Below are positions 15,820 to 25,900 of a stretch of DNA of 64,000 bases, piece by piece. The stretch is from assembly GCA_963812085.1 (NCBI GenBank), contig CAWETL010000003.1, positions 372,001-436,000 of the forward strand, read 5' to 3'. How positions within the stretch are numbered: the stretch's first letter is position 1; each line of letters opens with the position of its first letter. The notes beneath the pieces are model-generated. The model searched no databases, was not told where the DNA came from, and worked only from the letters and a program-made list of their open reading frames with translations. The stretch is from SPDF01 sp963812085. GTDB taxonomy: Bacteria; Gemmatimonadota; Gemmatimonadetes; Gemmatimonadales; GWC2-71-9. Position numbers and translations under genes: made by a program.

Positions 15820-16884
15820 ATGGAGGCACGCCTCCGCCAGGCATTGGCCCGAGCGGAGGAGGTGGCCCGGGAGTTGTCCGACCCGGCCACCGCGCGCGAT
15901 TCGAAGCGCCTGACGGCCCTCGGACGGGAACACGCCCGTCTCGGGCCGATCGCCCGGCTGGCGGAACGGCTTCGGCGCCTGGAGGATGAACTCGCTCAGG
16001 CTCGGGAGATGGCCCAGGAGGCCGATCCCGAGCTTGTAGCTTTAGCCCGCAGCGACCTCGCGCGCCTGCCCGGCGAGGTCGACGTGCTGCGCGGCGAGCT
16101 GCACGAATTGTTGCTGCCGAGAGACCCGCTCGACGACCGCGACGCGATCGTCGAAATCAGGGCGGGCACGGGTGGAGACGAGGCCGCACTCTTCGCGGCC
16201 GATCTCTATCGCATGTACACCAGGTATTGCGAGCGCCAGGGACTTCGGGTGGAGCTCATCTCGGAGAGCGACGCCACGCTCGGCGGGTTGCGCGAGGTGG
16301 TCTTCGCCGTCCGCGGCGAGGACGCCTTCGGGCGGCTCAGGCGTGAATCCGGCGTCCACCGTGTCCAGCGGGTCCCCGCGACCGAGACACAGGGGCGGAT
16401 TCATACCTCGGCAGCCACCGTGGCGGTGCTGCCGGAAGCCGAGGAAGTGGACGTCAAGATCGAGCAGCAGCACCTCAAGATCGACGTCTTCCGGTCCTCG
16501 GGGCCGGGTGGCCAGAGCGTGAATACCACGGACAGCGCGGTCCGGATCACACACCTTCCCACCGGGTTGGTCGTGAGCCAGCAGGACCAGAAGTCCCAGT
16601 TGCAGAACAAGCTGAAGGCGATGGAGGTATTGCGGGCCCGGCTGCTCGACCGCATGATCGCCGAGCAGGAGTCGGCCCGGGCACGAGACAGGAAGGCGAT
16701 GGTCGGGACCGGCGATCGCTCCGCGAAGATTCGCACCTACAATTTTCCGCAGAGCCGCGTCACGGATCACCGGATCAACCTGTCCCTGCACAACCTTTCC
16801 GACATCATGGACGGTCGGATCGAGGAACTGGTCGAGGCGCTCCGAGTCGCCAGCAGGCAGGAGGATGCCGCCAGTGGCAGTTGA
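15820..16884 (+). CDS. prfA: Peptide chain release factor 1
   Basis: Recognises UAA and UAG stop codons and releases the finished peptide. The 354-residue length is normal. The codon-reading PAT motif is at residues 186-188 (VPATETQGRIHTS) and the catalytic GGQ at 230-232 (SSGPGGQSVNTT). The PAT tripeptide marks RF1 rather than RF2 (SPF). The glutamine of GGQ is the substrate of PrmC, encoded by the next, overlapping gene. Confidence 0.97.
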   Translation: MEARLRQALARAEEVARELSDPATARDSKRLTALGREHARLGPIARLAERLRRLEDELAQAREMAQEADPELVALARSDLARLPGEVDVLRGELHELLLPRDPLDDRDAIVEIRAGTGGDEAALFAADLYRMYTRYCERQGLRVELISESDATLGGLREVVFAVRGEDAFGRLRRESGVHRVQRVPATETQGRIHTSAATVAVLPEAEEVDVKIEQQHLKIDVFRSSGPGGQSVNTTDSAVRITHLPTGLVVSQQDQKSQLQNKLKAMEVLRARLLDRMIAEQESARARDRKAMVGTGDRSAKIRTYNFPQSRVTDHRINLSLHNLSDIMDGRIEELVEALRVASRQEDAASGS

Positions 16885-17731
16885 GGCCGTGCTCACCGCC
16901 GGTTCGGCGCTGAACTCGGCCGCCGAGCGATTGGCCGGCTCGGGGATTCCCGAGGCCCGGCGCGAGGCGGCCCGGCTCGCGGAGGCCGCGTGGGACCTGC
17001 CCGCCGGCCAGGCGCGGCTGAGTCCCGACCGGGCGATCGCCGCAGAGGCACTGGATCGGTTGTCCGTGCTGGTTGGGCGCCGGGCTGCAGGCGAGCCGCT
17101 GGCGCACGTCGTGGGCCTGGCGGGCTTTCGGCGGCTGACGCTCCTGTCGGATTCGCGCGCGCTCATCCCGCGCCCTGAAACCGAAGGGCTCGTCGCTCTC
17201 GTCTTGGAGAGGATATCCACCGGTGTGGCGGCCGACGTGTGCACGGGCAGCGGGTGCATCGCGCTCGCCCTGGCGCAGGAGGGTCAATATGACCGGGTCA
17301 TCGGCACCGACTGTTCCGGAGACGCCCTCGCGCTGGCCCGACAGAACGCCGAGCGGACCGAGCTCCAGGTCGAGTGGAGGCAGGGGGACCTCACCGCCCC
17401 CCTGGGCAGCGAGCGGCTCGACCTGCTGGTGGCGAATCCGCCCTACCTGACGGCGGCGGAATACGCCACGCTGGATCGCTCGGTCGCCGACTGGGAGCCT
17501 GCGCTGGCGCTCGCGAGCGGCGCCGACGGACTCGCCATTACGCGGCGCCTGATAGCGGAGGCGGCTACCGTCGTGAAGCCCGGCGGATGGCTGGCGCTGG
17601 AGGTGGACTGTACACGGGCGGCCGACGTGGCCGACCTCGCGGCGGGCTCCGGTTGGACGGAATCGGCCGTGTATCAAGACCTCTACGGCCGCGCGCGCTT
17701 CGTGCTCGCGCGGAGGAGTGAATCGTCGTGA
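16865..17731 (+). CDS. prmC: Release factor glutamine N5-methyltransferase PrmC
   Basis: SAM-dependent enzyme that methylates the GGQ glutamine of RF1/RF2. It is 288 residues long, with an N-terminal helical release-factor-binding domain (with RLAGSGIPEARREAARL), the RPETEGLV segment, the SAM loop (DVCTGSGCIALALA) and catalytic NPPY at 191-194. It overlaps prfA by 20 bases. An in-frame GTG at 16874 would shorten the overlap and is an alternative start. Confidence 0.95.
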   Translation: MPPVAVEAVLTAGSALNSAAERLAGSGIPEARREAARLAEAAWDLPAGQARLSPDRAIAAEALDRLSVLVGRRAAGEPLAHVVGLAGFRRLTLLSDSRALIPRPETEGLVALVLERISTGVAADVCTGSGCIALALAQEGQYDRVIGTDCSGDALALARQNAERTELQVEWRQGDLTAPLGSERLDLLVANPPYLTAAEYATLDRSVADWEPALALASGADGLAITRRLIAEAATVVKPGGWLALEVDCTRAADVADLAAGSGWTESAVYQDLYGRARFVLARRSESS

Positions 17732-18078
17732 TCTGGGAGAAGGCGCGCGACCTCGGCCGCATGATCGGCCAGGCCAACGAATACAAGACCCTCCGCCGCA
17801 CCGAACAGGCGCTGCGGGAAGACGCTCCCACGGTGGCCAAGCTGGAAGCGATCCAGCTGCTCGCCACCAAGGTGGACCAGATGATGGCGGCCGGGCAGAT
17901 GCCCGACCAGGAGACGACGACCGCCTACGAGACGGCCGTGCGGGAGCTCGAGGTGAGCCCCACGGGACAGGCGTACGCCGTGGCCCGCGCCAACTTCGAG
18001 AAGCTGATGACCAAGGTGAACCAGGAAATCAGCGACGGGATGGAACAGGGCGCCACGAGCAGCATCATCACCCTCTGA
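17728..18078 (+). CDS. YlbF-family protein (Com_YlbF)
   Basis: A 116-residue all-helical protein: KARDLGRMIGQANEYKTLR, then AIQLLATKVDQMMAAGQ. In Bacillus, YlbF with YmcA and YaaT forms the Y-complex that guides RNase Y mRNA processing. No YmcA or YaaT homologue is visible here, so the role is open. GTG start overlapping the prmC stop (GTGA); its own stop overlaps the tmk start (TGATG). Co-translation with prmC and tmk is expected. Confidence 0.78.
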   Translation: MIWEKARDLGRMIGQANEYKTLRRTEQALREDAPTVAKLEAIQLLATKVDQMMAAGQMPDQETTTAYETAVRELEVSPTGQAYAVARANFEKLMTKVNQEISDGMEQGATSSIITL

Positions 18079-18713
18079 TGCATCGACCGGGGTCGTTCGT
18101 GGTGGTCGAAGGCCCTGAGGGCTCGGGAAAATCGACCTTGGTGCGGGGGCTGGCGGCCCGCATGCGGGCCGCCGGGACGGACCCGGTGGTGGTCAGGGAG
18201 CCGGGCGGCACTTCGGTGGCGGAATCGGTGCGGCAGGCGCTGCTGGAGTCCGATCACACGGTCTCGCCGGTGGCGGAGTTGTTCCTGTTCCTCGCCGCCC
18301 GGGCGGACCTCACGGCGCAGGTGCTCCGGCCGGCGCTGGAGGCGGGGCGGGTCGTCCTGGCCGATCGATTCACGCTCTCGACCGAGATCTACCAGGTCGT
18401 CGGGCGCGGGTTGGACGCCGGGCTGGTGGCCGCGGGCAACCAGGCGGCCACGGGCGGGCTCCGGCCCGAGCTCACCCTGGTGCTGGACCTGCCACCCGGA
18501 GTCGGACGCGGCCGGCAGGAGGCCGCGGGCAAGGCGCTGGACCGCCTGGACCGCGAATCGACCAGTTTTCACGAACGGATCTGCGAGGCGTACGCGGCCG
18601 CCACGGGCGCGGGGCTTCGGCATCTCGATGGCACCTGGCCAAGCGAACGGTTGCTCGAGGCGGCGTGGACGGCCGTGACGGACGCTCGGCCTGACCTTTG
18701 GAGGAATTCATGA
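18078..18713 (+). CDS. tmk: Thymidylate kinase
   Basis: Phosphorylates dTMP to dTDP with ATP. The 211-residue product has the P-loop GPEGSGKST near the N-terminus, the REPGGTSVAESVRQALL segment, the DRF motif (LADRFTLSTEIYQVVGRGLD) and a shortened LID region. The ATG at 18078 is fixed by the overlap with the upstream stop. It overlaps the protease gene by four bases (ATGA). Confidence 0.93.
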   Translation: MHRPGSFVVVEGPEGSGKSTLVRGLAARMRAAGTDPVVVREPGGTSVAESVRQALLESDHTVSPVAELFLFLAARADLTAQVLRPALEAGRVVLADRFTLSTEIYQVVGRGLDAGLVAAGNQAATGGLRPELTLVLDLPPGVGRGRQEAAGKALDRLDRESTSFHERICEAYAAATGAGLRHLDGTWPSERLLEAAWTAVTDARPDLWRNS

Positions 18714-20353
18714 AGCAGCGCTGGTGGCTCATGGTCGTGGTGGCAGGCATCTCGTTCCTTTCGGGCGGATGGCTGCTGCAGCGGAGCGTGAACAACGACG
18801 GCGGCGTCTACCAGGGCGCCCGCCTGTTCGACGACGTGCTTTCCCGGGTGCAGAATTTCTACGTGGACAGCGTCGGCGAGGCCAACCTGTACCAGAAGGC
18901 CACCGAGGGGATGCTGGACCAGCTCCACGACCCCTACTCGGTGCTGCTGCAAGGGGAGAACTACAAGCTCCTGACCGAGTCCACCACCGGCAACTACGGC
19001 GGCCTCGGCATCCAGATCGACGTGCGAGACGGGTGGATCACCGTCGTGGCCCCGCTGCCGGACACCCCTGCCGAGGTGGCGGGGATCCAGACCGGCGACC
19101 AGATCACGGCGATCGACGGCACGAGCACGGAGGGCTGGGCCTCGGACAAGGCGGTGAGCACGCTTCGCGGCCCCGCCGGCAGCTCGGTGACGCTGACCGT
19201 TCGGCGGGCCGGGGTCGCCAGCCCGATGGAGTTCAAGCTGACGCGGGCCCAGATCCACAACCGGTCGGTCATCTCGCCGATGATCTTCCCGAAGACCGTC
19301 GGGTACATCGCGCTGACGGTCGTCAGCCAGTCGTCGACCGACGAGCTCAAGCAGGGCATCGACAGCCTGCGGAAGTCGGGCGCCACGTCCCTGATCCTCG
19401 ACCTGCGCGGCAACCCGGGCGGATTGCTCGACGAAGGGGTGGACGTCTCCGACCTCTTCCTCAATCCCGGGCAGGAAGTGGTCTCCACGCGGGGCCGCGC
19501 TCCCGGTTCCTCGGAACAGTATTTCGATTCGAAGCCACAGGCCTGGCCCGCGATGCCGATCGTGGTGCTGGTGGACGTCGGCTCGGCGAGCGCCGCGGAA
19601 ATCATCGCGGGCGCCCTGCAGGACCATGACCGGGCTCTCGTCGTCGGCGTGCCGACCTTCGGCAAGGGACTGGTCCAGTCGGTCTTCCGGATCGAGCCGG
19701 GCACCGCGCTCAAGCTCACCACGGCGCGGTGGTACACGCCGAGCGGCCGGACCATCCAGCGCATGGCGACGGACGAGCGCGACCAGGTCGCGCAGGCGAT
19801 GCTGGCGGCGGACAACGGCGGTGTCGTGCCGGACTCCGTGCTGAAGGCGAAGGGCGACTCGTCCAAGCTGCCGCAGTTCAAGACCGACGACGGGCGCACC
19901 GTGATCGGCGGCGGCGGGATCGTGCCCGACCTGATCGTCCGGCAGGACACCCTGACCACGCCGGAGCGCGAGTTCGCCAAAGCGCTCGGCGCCAAGGTGC
20001 CGGCCTACTATGACGTGCTGACGACCTACGCGCTCGAGATGAAGAAAGCCGGCACGGTGACGTCGCCGGCGTTTTCCGTGACGCCGGCCATGCGGGCGGA
20101 GGTGTACCGTCGCCTCGAGGCCAAGGGCGTCACGATGTCGCAACCGGTGTTCGATGGCGCGAGCACCCTGGTCAACGACCAGCTTGGCTACGCGATCTCC
20201 CGGTACGTGTTCGGCCGCCCCGCGGAGTTTCGTCGCCGCGCCGCGGACGATCAGCAGCTCCAGGTGGCCATCGGGTTGCTGGGGAAGGCCGCGACGCCAC
20301 AGGCGCTGATCGCCCTGGCGGCCGCGGAGCAGCCCAAGCCAGTCAAGCACTAG
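18710..20353 (+). CDS. S41-family C-terminal processing protease with PDZ domain
   Basis: Envelope serine protease of the CtpA/Prc family, 547 residues. An N-terminal signal or anchor helix (about residues 5-22) is followed by the helical DPYSVLL region, a PDZ domain (about 95-175, YGGLGIQIDVRDG) and the S41 core. The core holds LDLRGNPGGLLDEGVD, the catalytic serine in VGSASAAEI and the lysine in PTFGKGLVQ. A C-terminal helical extension follows. The ATG at 18710 has a strong Shine-Dalgarno (GGAGGA) and overlaps tmk by four bases. Confidence 0.93.
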   Translation: MKQRWWLMVVVAGISFLSGGWLLQRSVNNDGGVYQGARLFDDVLSRVQNFYVDSVGEANLYQKATEGMLDQLHDPYSVLLQGENYKLLTESTTGNYGGLGIQIDVRDGWITVVAPLPDTPAEVAGIQTGDQITAIDGTSTEGWASDKAVSTLRGPAGSSVTLTVRRAGVASPMEFKLTRAQIHNRSVISPMIFPKTVGYIALTVVSQSSTDELKQGIDSLRKSGATSLILDLRGNPGGLLDEGVDVSDLFLNPGQEVVSTRGRAPGSSEQYFDSKPQAWPAMPIVVLVDVGSASAAEIIAGALQDHDRALVVGVPTFGKGLVQSVFRIEPGTALKLTTARWYTPSGRTIQRMATDERDQVAQAMLAADNGGVVPDSVLKAKGDSSKLPQFKTDDGRTVIGGGGIVPDLIVRQDTLTTPEREFAKALGAKVPAYYDVLTTYALEMKKAGTVTSPAFSVTPAMRAEVYRRLEAKGVTMSQPVFDGASTLVNDQLGYAISRYVFGRPAEFRRRAADDQQLQVAIGLLGKAATPQALIALAAAEQPKPVKH

Positions 20354-20357
20354 CGTC

Positions 20358-21215
20358 GTGTCGCTTCGCGTCGCCGTGATCGGCGCGGGCCGGATGGGCC
20401 AGGGCATTGCCCTGGCCCTTTCGCGTTCCGGGGCCTCGGTGACACTGCTCGGGCGAGTGGAGAAACCGGTTCCGCCTCCGCTCACGTTGCGCATCGATCG
20501 GTGGGCGGAGGCCTGTGCATTGGCGGAGGTCGTCCTCATCGCGGTGCCCGACGCCGCCATCGGCGACGTGGCCAGTGAGCTGCTCCGGGGAGGGGCCGTC
20601 CGCCGCGACCACGTGATCCTCCACCTCTCGGGGCTGCTCGACCGCGCGGCGCTCGAGGGACTGGCGCCTACCGGCGCCAGCCTGGGTTCCTTCCACCCGC
20701 TCCAGACGGTGGCGGAACCGCTCACCGCCGCGGAGCGCTTCCGCGGGGCATATGCCGGGGTGGAGGGCGATCCCGCGGCCGTCACCGCCGGGGAGCGGCT
20801 CGCCGGGCTGCTCGGGATGACGCCGGTCCGGATTCCCCCAGGCGCCAAGGTGGCCTACCACGTGGGCGCCACGCTCGTGGCCAACTACTCCGTCGCCCTC
20901 GTCGCGATGGCGGTTCGCCTGGCGGAGCAGGCGGGAATTCCCCCGGCCGCGGCGGCGAGGCTCTACCTGCCGCTCCTTCACGGGGCCGCGGACAACCTCG
21001 ACCGGCTCGCCCCGGCCGCGGCGCTCACCGGCGCGATCCGCCGGGGAGACGCCGGCACGGTCGAGGCGCACCTCTCCGTGCTGAGCCCGGCGGACCGCGT
21101 CCTCTACGCGGCGCTCGGCCGGGAGGCGCTGGCGCTGGCGCGCGCGGCCGGGCTTCCCGCAGGGGCGGCGGAAGCGGTGGAGCGCGTGTTGGAGGCGGGA
21201 ATCAGCGGTCGATGA
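20358..21215 (+). CDS. Rossmann-like plus DUF2520 protein
   Basis: A 285-residue putative oxidoreductase. The N-terminal Rossmann-like domain begins VAVIGAGRMGQGIALALS and contains VLIAVPDAAIGDVA. The C-terminal helical DUF2520 domain has GSFHPLQTV and KVAYHVGATLVANYSVAL. It resembles ketopantoate reductase and F420-NADP reductase folds, but no substrate is known. GTG start five bases after the protease gene. Its 3' end overlaps convergent lolA by 14 bases. Confidence 0.82.
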   Translation: MSLRVAVIGAGRMGQGIALALSRSGASVTLLGRVEKPVPPPLTLRIDRWAEACALAEVVLIAVPDAAIGDVASELLRGGAVRRDHVILHLSGLLDRAALEGLAPTGASLGSFHPLQTVAEPLTAAERFRGAYAGVEGDPAAVTAGERLAGLLGMTPVRIPPGAKVAYHVGATLVANYSVALVAMAVRLAEQAGIPPAAAARLYLPLLHGAADNLDRLAPAAALTGAIRRGDAGTVEAHLSVLSPADRVLYAALGREALALARAAGLPAGAAEAVERVLEAGISGR

Positions 21216-21855
21216 CCTTGACGCCCCTCGGGGGCGTGAACACGAAGGCGTCGGCTGGCAGGGGCGCGTTGGGCTTGAGATGGGAAAGGGTCAGGGTGCG
21301 GTGATTGCCGGAGCGTTCCGTGACCTCGATCCGGCGGGGCAGGGCATCGCTTCGCGCCAGCCAGAGGGTGGCCGAAGTGAACGGCAGGCCCTCCACGGTC
21401 GGCGTCAGCCCCAGGACATCCACCGCGGTGCCGTCCACTGTGTCCTTCCGCAGGTAGCTGGCGCGGTAGCGCTCCGCCGGACGGTCGAGCAGCCAGCCCA
21501 GCAGGTTGACCCCGTATCCCGACGCGCTCGCAATCGGGACCCGCAGGACCTGCCCCGGCGCCGTGCTCGGGGTGTAGATCCAGATGTAGGTGCCGTCGAT
21601 GACGATGGCTTCGTTCTTCGGATCCGAGAAGCGCATGGCGAGCCGGGACGCCCCGGCCTGCGCGAGGGCGCCCCGGCTCCTGAAGGTGCCGATCATCTCG
21701 CTGCTCACGACCTGGTCGAAATCGGCGCCGAGAGACTGCAACTGCCGGTAGCGGTCGGCGGTGCGCTGCAGGATGGCGGCCGCGTCCTGCGCGCGGGCGG
21801 CGGAGGCGGACAGCAGGAGCAGGAGGGAGCACAGGGCGAGCACCCGCACCCTCAT
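21202..21855 (-). CDS. lolA: Outer-membrane lipoprotein carrier protein LolA
   Basis: Periplasmic chaperone that carries lipoproteins from the LolCDE transporter to the outer membrane. It is 217 residues long with a cleavable signal peptide (about 1-22, ending ASAARA). The LolA/LolB beta-barrel-like fold follows, with LGADFDQVVSSEMIGTFRSRG, then RFSDPKNEAIVIDGTYIWIYTP, and DALPRRIEVTERSGN. ATG 21855 overlaps the aroF stop (ATGA). This is direct evidence of an outer membrane. Confidence 0.88.
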   Translation of the reverse strand: MRVRVLALCSLLLLLSASAARAQDAAAILQRTADRYRQLQSLGADFDQVVSSEMIGTFRSRGALAQAGASRLAMRFSDPKNEAIVIDGTYIWIYTPSTAPGQVLRVPIASASGYGVNLLGWLLDRPAERYRASYLRKDTVDGTAVDVLGLTPTVEGLPFTSATLWLARSDALPRRIEVTERSGNHRTLTLSHLKPNAPLPADAFVFTPPRGVKVIDR

Positions 21856-22892
21856 GCGCGGGACCCCACCGGTTCGGCGATGCGCCGGCCGATCGCCTCG
21901 GCGATGAGCCGGAGCTCCCCCATCATCTTCTCGAACTGCTCCGGCCGGAGGCTCTGCGCGCCGTCGGAGAGCGCGCGGTCCGGGTTCGGGTGCACTTCCA
22001 CCAGGATGCCGTCCGCGCCCGCCGCCACCGCCGCGCGCGCCATGGCCGGCACCATGTCCCGTCGCCCGGTGCCATGGCTTGGGTCGGCGATGATGGGCAG
22101 GTGCGAGAGGCCGTGCACGATCGGGATGGCGCTCAGGTCGAGCAGGTTGCGGGTCTGGGTGTCGTAGCTCCGGATGCCGCGCTCGCAGAGGATGACGTCG
22201 GGGTTCCCCTCGGCCAGGATGTACTCGGCCGCCAGCAGCAGCTCCTGGATGGTCGCGGCGATGCCGCGCTTGAGCAGCACCGGCTTGCCGGCGCGGCCGG
22301 CCCGGCGGAGCAGCGAGTAATTCTGCATGTTCCGAGCGCCGATCTGGACGATGTCGGCCACTTCGGCCACGTGGTCGACCCCTTCGGGGTCGACCGCCTC
22401 GGTGACGATCAGCAGGCCGGTCTCCCGGCGGGCGCGGGCCAGCAGCTCCAGGCCGGCGCGGCCGAGGCCCTGGAACGAGTACGGCGAACTGCGCGGCTTG
22501 AAGGCGCCGGCCCGCAGGATCGTGGCGCCCGCCTCCTTCACCGCGTGGGCCGCGGCGAGAATCTGGGCCTCGCTCTCGACGGAGCAGGGTCCGGCCATCA
22601 CCAGCACATCTTCGCCCCCGATGGTCAGGCCGCCGGGGAGGCGCACCACGGTGGACTCGGCCTTCCACTCCCGCGAGACCTGCTTGTACGGCTGGGTGAT
22701 GTAGATGATTTCCTGCACCCCGTCGAGCGCCATGATGCGGGCGCCGTCCACGCGGCCGTCGTGGCCCACCAGGCCCACCGACGTCCGCTGCCGGCCGCGC
22801 ATCGGGCACGCCTGGTAGCCCATCTCCTCGATTGTCTCGACGACGCCCCGGATATCCTCCTCCCGGGCGTCGTGGCGCATCACGACCAGCAT
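21852..22892 (-). CDS. aroF: 3-deoxy-7-phosphoheptulonate synthase (DAHP synthase, type I-beta)
   Basis: First enzyme of the shikimate pathway: phosphoenolpyruvate plus erythrose 4-phosphate give DAHP. The 346 residues consist of an N-terminal ferredoxin-like regulatory domain (about 1-70) and the KDO8P/DAHP-synthase-type barrel. The barrel shows VMAGPCSVES, RAGAFKPRSSPYSFQG, IGARNMQNYSLL, KRGIAATIQELL and DPSHGTGRRD, with Cys, Lys and His metal or substrate ligands in place. The ferredoxin-like domain mediates feedback inhibition in related enzymes. The 89-base gap to smc contains TAGTATTG, a weak promoter candidate. Confidence 0.95.
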   Translation of the reverse strand: MLVVMRHDAREEDIRGVVETIEEMGYQACPMRGRQRTSVGLVGHDGRVDGARIMALDGVQEIIYITQPYKQVSREWKAESTVVRLPGGLTIGGEDVLVMAGPCSVESEAQILAAAHAVKEAGATILRAGAFKPRSSPYSFQGLGRAGLELLARARRETGLLIVTEAVDPEGVDHVAEVADIVQIGARNMQNYSLLRRAGRAGKPVLLKRGIAATIQELLLAAEYILAEGNPDVILCERGIRSYDTQTRNLLDLSAIPIVHGLSHLPIIADPSHGTGRRDMVPAMARAAVAAGADGILVEVHPNPDRALSDGAQSLRPEQFEKMMGELRLIAEAIGRRIAEPVGSRA

Positions 22893-22981
22893 GCTAGGTC
22901 ACTCGCAGGTGGCGAGACTGACGACTTCCATCGGAATTCACCCTTCAATACTACCCCGGACCGGCTCAAACCGCCTCCCGG

Positions 22982-25900
22982 TCAGACCGCCGCCTCCCCG
23001 AGCCGGACGCCCACGATGGTGGACACTCCGGGTTCCTGCATCGTCACGCCGTAGACCGCGTCGGCCGACTGCATCGTCCGCGGGTTGTGGGTGATGACCA
23101 GGAACTGGCTGCTGTGCTTGAACTCGTCCAGCAGCCGGGTGAAACGGCCGACGTTCGAGTCGTCGAGCGGCGCGTCCACTTCGTCCATGAGGCAGAACGG
23201 GCTCGGCTTGGTCAGGTAGATGCTGAACAGGAGCGACACGGCCACGAGGGTCCGCTCCCCGCTCGAGAGCAGGTGGATCCGCTGCGTGCGCTTGCCCCGG
23301 GGCGCGGCGTGAATCTCGATCTCGCTCTCCAGCGGATCGGCCTCGTCGGCCAGGCGGAGGTCGCACTCGCCGCCGCCGAAGAGGGTCTGGAAGACCGTCA
23401 GGAAGTTGGCGCGAACCGCCGTGAAGGTCGTCAGGAACATCGCCTCGGCGGTGCCGTCGATTTCGCGGATGGCCTGCTGGAGCGACTGCCGCGCGGCCAC
23501 CAGGTCGTCCCGCTGCGCCGCGAGGAACTCGAGGCGCTTGCTCTCCTCCACGTACTCCTCGACCGCAAGCGGGTTCACCACGCCGATGCTTTCCAGCGCG
23601 CCCGCGATCCGCGCCGACTCGGCCTCGAGGGTCTCGAGGTCGAGGTCGAGGAAGGGCGCGCCGTCGAACAGCTGGTCGATCGGGCGCTTCCACTCCGTTT
23701 CCACCCGTTCGACGATTCGCCGCCGTTCCGCCCCGGCTTCCGACAGCTCGAGCTGGAGCCGGTGGTGCTCCTCGGTCGACCGCTCGAGGCCGTCACGGTC
23801 GTCGTGGAGCTGACGTTCGGTTCCGAGCAGGGCCTCGTCGGCGACCGACAGGGCGCCTTCCGCGTCGGCGGCGGCCGCTTCGAGCTCGAGCAGCGTCACC
23901 CGGCGTTCCGCGCGCTCCTCCTGCCAGACGTTCTGCTGGGCCCCGATCAGGGCCGCATCGTCTTCAAGCTGTGTCAACTCCCCGGCCAGGGCCGCCGCGG
24001 AGCCGGCCGCCTCGGTGCCGAGATGCTCGGCCCGGGCCAGCCGTTCGCGGGCGCCGAGCAGCCGGGCCTCGACGTGCGCGAGCTGTACCTGCCAGTGCAC
24101 CCGCTGTTCACGGGCCGACTCCTGTTCGGCCTCGAGTTCCGCGAGACGGGCGCGGCCCTCGCCGAGCGATTCGTCCAGGCGGACCTTGGCGAGCTCACCT
24201 TCCGTGAGCGCGGTGTCCACGTCGCGGAGCCGCGCCTCGGAGGCAGCGAGCCGTTCCGAGACCCGGGCCACTTGTGCGTCCGACTCCTGGAGCTCGCGGG
24301 TGCGGGTCTCGACGAGGCGCTCGGCGTCCGCCCTGGCGGCGGCGCCCAGTCGCTCCGCCTCGCGGGCGCGGTCGGCGAGCTCGGTCGCCGAGGAGAGTCC
24401 GCGCTCGAGTTCGCCCAGCCGGGCCACCGTGGCGGACACGGCTGCCTCCGCCGCGGCGAGCGTCTCGCGCGCGCTGCGGAGGTCGCCGCCGAGCGATTCG
24501 AGCTCTGCCCGGCGCCGGAGGGGGCCGGAGGGCGCGCCGATGCCGGAGAGCAGCACGGCGCCGTTGCTCCGCCGGAGCGCCCGGCCCGTCGGGTCGAGCA
24601 CTTCGGAACCGCCCAGCAGCGCGCGAACCCAGCGGGCGGCGGAGGGATCTTCGACGCGGAGCACGTGCTCGAGGGGGTGCGTCCCGCCGTCACGGGCAGG
24701 CCCGCGCTCGGCCGAGAGCAGGACGATCGCGCCGGGGTCCGTCTCGGCGTGCCAGCGTTGCACATCGCGGACGGTCGCTTCGTCCCGGACCAGCACGGCG
24801 TGCACCCACTCGCCGAGGAGCTTTTCGGCGAGCTCGGCGTCGTCCGCGCCGGTGCGGAGGAAATCGCTGAGGGGGCCGAGCACCCCGCCGCCGAAGCGGG
24901 CCCGGGCCGCGAGGAGGGCCGCCGCGCCGGGGGCCAGGCCGACGCGGTCGCGCTCCAATTCCGCCAGGGCCTCGTGCCGCGCCGCGTGCTGCGCCACGGT
25001 CTCCTCGGCCCGCCGCCGGTCGGACCGCGCCATGGCCTCGTGCTCACGCGTCTCCGCGAGAAGATGCCGAGCCCGCTCCGCCTCGGCGGCGGCCGACCGG
25101 TGCGCCGCCACGAGGCGGTCGGCTTCGGTGGCGAGCGCGTCGCGGCGGTGGGTGGCGGCGTCGAGCTCCTGGCGCAGGCTGTCGCGGAGGGCCGCCGCCT
25201 GGGTCGCCCGGTCGCGCAAGGCGACGAGGTCGGTCTCGAGGGCGGTCCGCTCCCCTTCGAGCGAGCGCAGCGTCTGCGCCTGGCGCTGGAGTTCCTCTTC
25301 CAGCTGGCGGACCTGGGCCCGCTGTTCGGTCAGGCGGCTCCGCACGGCGTCCTCGACGCTCGCACGGCCCTGCAGCTCGCCCTGGATCCGGTCGTAGTCG
25401 GCCTGCGCCGCGTCGCGTTCCTGCAGCGCCGCGTCCCGCTCGCGAGCCGCCTGCTGGGCGCGCTGCTCCATCGCCCCGCGTTCCTCGATGGCGCGGACCC
25501 GACGGTTCGACGCGTTCGCCAGCCGCTCCGCGGCGAGGTTGAGGTCCCCTTCGAGGCGTCCGAGGTTGACCCGCACTTCGCCCAGCCGCCGGGCGATGTC
25601 GGTGCGGGCGGCCTCGGCGGCCGCGCGGCGCCGGGCGGCTTCCTCGCGCTCGACCTCCACGGCGGCCAGCGCTTCGCGACGCTCGGGGAGGGTCCCCGAC
25701 AGCTCGGCGTGGCGGGCTTCCTTGTCGCGCACCTCGCCGCTCAGCCGGTCGAGGTGCCGGCGCGCGAGCGTGAGCTGGACGGCGAACTTCTCCTCGGTGA
25801 GCTTCGCGTGGCGTTCGGCGCGCCCGCGCTGACGGGCCAGGCTCCGGAGCTGCGACTGCACCTCGGCCACCAGGTCCTCGACGCGCTGCAGGTCCAGCGC

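Noticed and set aside
18569..20848. Open frame of about 760 codons on the minus strand under the S41 protease
   Set aside because: Antisense to the protease and DUF2520 genes, compositionally biased, no domain.
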